Origin: Pontederia crassipes
Lineage: Eukaryota; Streptophyta; Magnoliopsida; Commelinales; Pontederiaceae
NCBI GenBank assembly: GCA_030549335.1
Contig: CM060183.1
Location: 28,905,052-28,969,051, forward strand
Length of the DNA stretch: 64,000 nucleotides
Direction of reading: 5' to 3'
Below, piece by piece: positions 58,774 through 64,000 of this stretch; within the stretch, counting starts at the first letter, position 1, and every line of letters starts with the position of its first letter. The notes under the pieces were generated by a model. It saw nothing but the letters and a program-made list of their open reading frames with translations, ran no database searches and was not told the origin of the DNA. A program made the position numbers and the translations under genes.

Positions 58774-61700
58774 TCAGCAAGAATCGTGGTCGGACAAAAT
58801 CCTGTTGCTTGCTGGCTTGCCATTTTGCAAGCATGCAATTGGTGGCACGGTTGGTGTGTACAATTCACCAAAGGCCTGCCAGCAGAAGGGGTCGTACATG
58901 TGGTAATGTTCTTGCAATGGTTGAAGCTCTACTCCCGTAAGGCTGATCTCTGAGCAAGGGTAGTTGTCGCTGCATGCCAGGTGCACCGGTTTCACCGTGT
59001 AAGTCCCCTTAATGTTCTCGTATGCAACGCCGGTGAGCGACACCGCTGACGTCTGATTCCGGCAAGAGCTCCGATCACAGTAGAACTGGTCGATAACTAT
59101 CGGCATTTGGACTTCTGAAACTTGTATGTTCGAGAACCTAACGTTCTGAACAGAGCCCGATCCACCCTGCCATCAGGGAACAGTGATCAGGCATGACAAT
59201 TGACGCCATGGAAGGTCTAAATAGGAGCGTCATATGATGTTACTCATGCAGTTTTACCTGCCAGGTCTTGATTCGCACGCCGGTCATGGTGTTGTGCATG
59301 TTGACGTCTTTCACTGTTATGTTGGAGACGCACGCCTTCGTGTTGTCCCGGCCGAGGCCTCCGATGCTGATGCCATGTCCAGGTCCGCAGTTCACGCTGT
59401 GTATGTAGACGTTGGAGCATCCTGTTTGGATGGAGACGCAGTCGTCGCCTACGTTTATTTTTTTCCAGAAGTTAGAACTTCATCGTCAGATGACAAAATA
59501 TTGCATATTTTTATCACCAAAAGAAATATATTGCACAGCCATCTTTAAGAGGAATTCAATTTGGTTGTTGACTCTTTGATGGCAAGACACGAGACATAGA
59601 GCATGAGAGGATGCTGATTCCTTAGTTAAGGACAAGGTGGAAACACTAAAATGCAGCGACGATAGGGAGATCTTGTGAATTAAATGTTGGCTGAGAACAT
59701 AATATAAGAAGTTTGACGGGGCTTAGAAAGATTTACCACAGGCCATGTCGGATTGGTGTATCAGAACATCTCTGGAGTTTTGGAGGTGTATACCATCTGT
59801 GTTGAGGCTGTCGCCTGGCGAAGAGATCGTGAGGTTGAAGACCTCAACAGCCTCGCAGTTATCGAACTTGAGGTGACACTGCGGACTGTTTTGGATCGTA
59901 ATGCCAGTGACCGTCACATTGTAACTTCCATAAAATCTCAGAGCCTGCAACACAGGATTGAAGGGAAGGCAAAACTTAATCCTACCTTTTGACACAATCT
60001 CGTATCGCTTTGAAACAGAAATCAAACTACGGAAACCTACCGTCGGTTTGATCGTTGGCAACCAACTGAACTCTTCATCTATCTGTCATACCATTTCAAT
60101 GCAGCTCTTGGTCAGTCAATCCAGTAAAGATTTCTCTAATCGAAGTTAATGTTTTTAACGCCCCAAAAGAAAATTCATGAATGAATAAATGAATGGTGAG
60201 ACTTACGGGATCAACGTCGATCTCGGAATGTGTCCACCATTCGCTGCCTCGTCCTTCGATTGTTCCCTTGCCTTGAATTGTTATTCCTCGCAGCTTTGTG
60301 AATTCGATCCACTGCAACATTCCCAGGCCCCAGAACTTGAAGCTTGTTGGAGCAATAATTGTACCATCCAACTGCAAGAGAGAACAAAAACATATGTCAA
60401 GTTACAGCTTTTAAAATAGTTTATTCTCTGTGCTCTTCTTAACACAAGAGGGAGCCTAATTGAACAAAACTTGGTGAACTATTTACTTGTGCTGTCATGG
60501 TTAATAACTAGCATAATGCTTTTAGCACAAGCACATGAAGACGAAGTGCCTTAATGCCATGCCTTCACTCTAACACACAGCTTTAACCTGTCAGAAATTA
60601 GTTGGCCGAAGGTCGGGACATGGATTTGTCGTGCAGCTCAGGGCATGTGGTTTAACTGTTCAGGTCAGAGACCACAAAGCTAGACACCAGACATTTGGAA
60701 TAGCTGAAATTATTACCTGATCGTCCGTTTGAATAACTTTACCAAAAATGTGTGTATTGCAAAGCATCCAAGATAAAAGCAAACAAAAACAATAAATATC
60801 AAAGCATTGTTGTTATCAGAGAACAGGGTACTCAGGAAATTTCCAGCTCTTCTCCTTTTTGAGGTGTAATTTCACCTAATTTATCGTGAGTCTAGTAAAT
60901 TTCGAGGTATGAATATTTATGTGGTTTAGAATGGAAGGCCCATGAGTTAAATACATAAAAAACAGAGATAAATGTAACCTTACAAAAAACAGACATAAAA
61001 AGATGGTTGCATCTTATTGTATCAGAGCTTTTTTCTTACAACCAACGAAACGTTGGCGCACTGGTAGTGGACTTCCTCCTGGTGGTTGACGAGCTAGTAG
61101 CCCGGGATCGATCATTTGACTGTCGTTTAAATTCTGACATCGGATTAATCGAGATTAGTAGCTCTGGACAACGTATCGATCCTTGGTCAGAGAAATTGCC
61201 TTTGCCGCTCAAATCTAGACACTAAACTAGTCGGGGCTTAGACACAGATGGGTTCAGACCGTGTGACCGAAAAAAAAAGGAGCTTTTTTTTTAAAACGCA
61301 TTATTCATATGGAAAATAAAATATAAGACATTCTCGGTTACTTTTTTATTCTCTCACATTGTCAAGGCATCCGTTCTTTCGAAGTAAAAGTGGAACTGGT
61401 CAAATATGTTATTACACAATAAGTTACCTGAAAGATAATATTAGACTGGCAATAAGGTCCAGAAAATGAGATTGGTCCGACGAGGAACTCGAATTGCTCC
61501 GGAACAAGCACAGTTGCATCTCCTACTTTACATGCCTCAGCCCACGCCGCCTGGAAAGCCTGCAAGAATTCACAGGAAATGTGATCTTAGTGTATCATTC
61601 TAAATTCTCCACAGATTCTTTCTTTCTTTACTGGATTCTCTGAACGAAAAGTTCATGAATTTTAGCAGATTAAACGAACACAGACGAGAGGTAGATTAAA

Positions 61701-62388
61701 ATATTCAAAGTCTTGGAATGTCTGAAAAGTATTGATCAGACTACCAAGAAGACCGTGGAAGAAGGCAAAAGTTTCCATGTTAGTTGAAGAACTATCCCTC
61801 AGGTTATAATTGCAGCATCACTTTTCACGGATCCACCTATAGATGAGCGAACAAAAATCCGAGTTGTGCAGCTGTAAGCGCACAAGTCAAGAACATGAGA
61901 ATGTTCCAAGTATTCCTTTCTCCTTGTATATGCAGCCCTAAGTATATGCTTTCTCATGCGCTCTTAAGCTAGGAAGAACTAGTGGAGAACAGATCAGAAA
62001 ACAGAGCAACTCTGGTTGCATTAGCCACCTTAGTGTCATCTGTCGCACCATCCCCTGCTGCTCCATAGTCGAGCACGTCGAACACTACGGCTGCCGGAGA
62101 GGTCTTCGGATACACCGGACTCGGACTGGGGCTCGGGCTCGGGGTTGGGGATGGGGATGGGGACGGAGAAGTACTCGGCCGGCCGCCGCCGCCGCCACCG
62201 CCGCCATTGTGGTGGTTTCCGCCGCTGCTCTTTCCTTTCCCTTTCTTTCTGACCAAGGAGGATGACGGCACTCTCTTTGGCCTCCAATGCTTGCCTTTCC
62301 TCCCCTCGCAGACATCAAACGTCGAGCAGAGCACGAGCAGGACAATGAGAAGAAGCACTGCAAAGCCTTTTAGTCTCAAACCACCCAT
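58774..62388 (-). CDS. Polygalacturonase (GH28), secreted, with a Ser-Pro linker
   Basis: GH28 polygalacturonases cut alpha-1,4 bonds of pectin homogalacturonan in the cell wall. Seven exons fit: 62388-62029, 61559-61428, 60371-60207, 60082-60041, 59944-59737, 59448-59258 and 59166-58774, giving 496 residues. The start MGGLRLKGFAVLLLIVLLVL begins a clear signal peptide. A basic Gly-rich stretch and a Ser-Pro run (about 70-92) precede the catalytic domain at FDVLDYGAAGDGATDDT. All four GH28 motifs are present: NTDGIH (281-286), GDDC (303-306), GPGHGIS (324-330) and RIKTW (361-365). The Cys-rich tail fits a plant clade with an N-terminal extension. Intron 2 carries a SINE. No lesion is seen. 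Endo or exo action cannot be told from the sequence. Confidence 0.94.
61042..61279 (+). mobile_element. tRNA-related SINE in polygalacturonase intron 2
   Basis: An A-box-like TGGCGCACTGGTAG (about 61054) and CCCGGGATCGATC (about 61100, B-box-like) are followed by a unique body and an A run. The flanks GAGCTTTTTTCTTACAA (61025-61041) and GAGCTTTTTTTTTAAAA (61280-61296) form an imperfect target duplication of about 17 bp. Confidence 0.7.
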
Positions 62389-62512
62389 CTTTGCGTCCGT
62401 ATCTACGTGTTTGTATAGAGATGTGTGTGTGTGTGTATGAAGGGTGACAGAGGAGAACAAGGAACAAATGCTGTGTGAGCTGTGACTGAGGAGGAGGGAA
62501 GAGTTTGGGGGT

Positions 62513-62521
62513 TTAAATAGC
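62513..62521 (-). promoter_or_regulatory. TATA-like box of the polygalacturonase gene
   Basis: On the minus strand CTATTTAAA lies about 125 bases upstream of the ATG. It is followed by a GT/CA-rich leader (CACACACAC at about 62425-62437). Confidence 0.45.
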
Positions 62522-62529
62522 CATTGCAA

Positions 62530-64000
<1,471 letters not shown>

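Overview
The window is a piece of a flowering-plant nuclear genome. It contains GT-AG spliced genes for plant organelle and cell-wall functions, set among retrotransposons and MITEs. I cannot place the species. No RNA gene, CRISPR array or prokaryote-type operon is visible. All exon coordinates are my own reading of splice sites and conserved protein motifs.

Region 1 (1-19690) is a nest of retroelements. A decayed Ty3/gypsy element with a chromodomain lies on the minus strand (LTR 16788-19280, gag 16582-15536, RT/RNase H 15137-13961, integrase and chromodomain 1929-302). A second Ty3/gypsy element, Athila/Tat-like and on the plus strand (1930-13922), sits inside its RNase H. The inner element has a tRNA-Asp type primer site, a near-complete gag-pol with point lesions, and long non-coding zones packed with a CGGCCG-centred motif. 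Its right end was lost and patched with copied filler DNA.

Region 2 (19691-26700) is AT-rich intergenic DNA. It holds a perfectly bounded hAT-type MITE (21279-21978), a perfectly bounded CACTA-type element (23292-24804) and a small plastid ycf2 fragment.

Region 3 (26700-33050) has a galactinol synthase gene on the minus strand with an in-frame TAG near its end, followed by two adjacent hAT-type MITEs, a foldback MITE and a CACTA end.

Region 4 (33092-41126) is the minus-strand gene for the mitochondrial iron-sulfur scaffold ISU1/IscU. Its 5.7 kb second intron contains a hAT-type element with a 5'-truncated RTE LINE inside it. Region 5 (41340-48020) holds tandem repeats, a Ty1/copia deletion derivative with two LTRs, and a decayed PHD-finger pseudogene.

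Region 6 (48027-57971) is a head-to-head pair: 1,4-dihydroxy-2-naphthoyl-CoA synthase (MENB, minus, nine exons, N-terminal PTS2) and peptide deformylase 1B (PDF1B, plus, six exons). Only 378 bp separate their start codons. Both have transposons in introns. Region 7 (58774-62388) is a seven-exon polygalacturonase on the minus strand with a SINE in intron 2. The rest is repeat-rich intergenic DNA with a 116 bp TC microsatellite.

The five host genes are not a pathway: osmolyte synthesis, Fe-S assembly, phylloquinone synthesis, organelle N-terminal processing and pectin hydrolysis are unrelated jobs. I found no clear new biological system. The most unexplained signal is the CGGCCG motif field of the Athila-like element.
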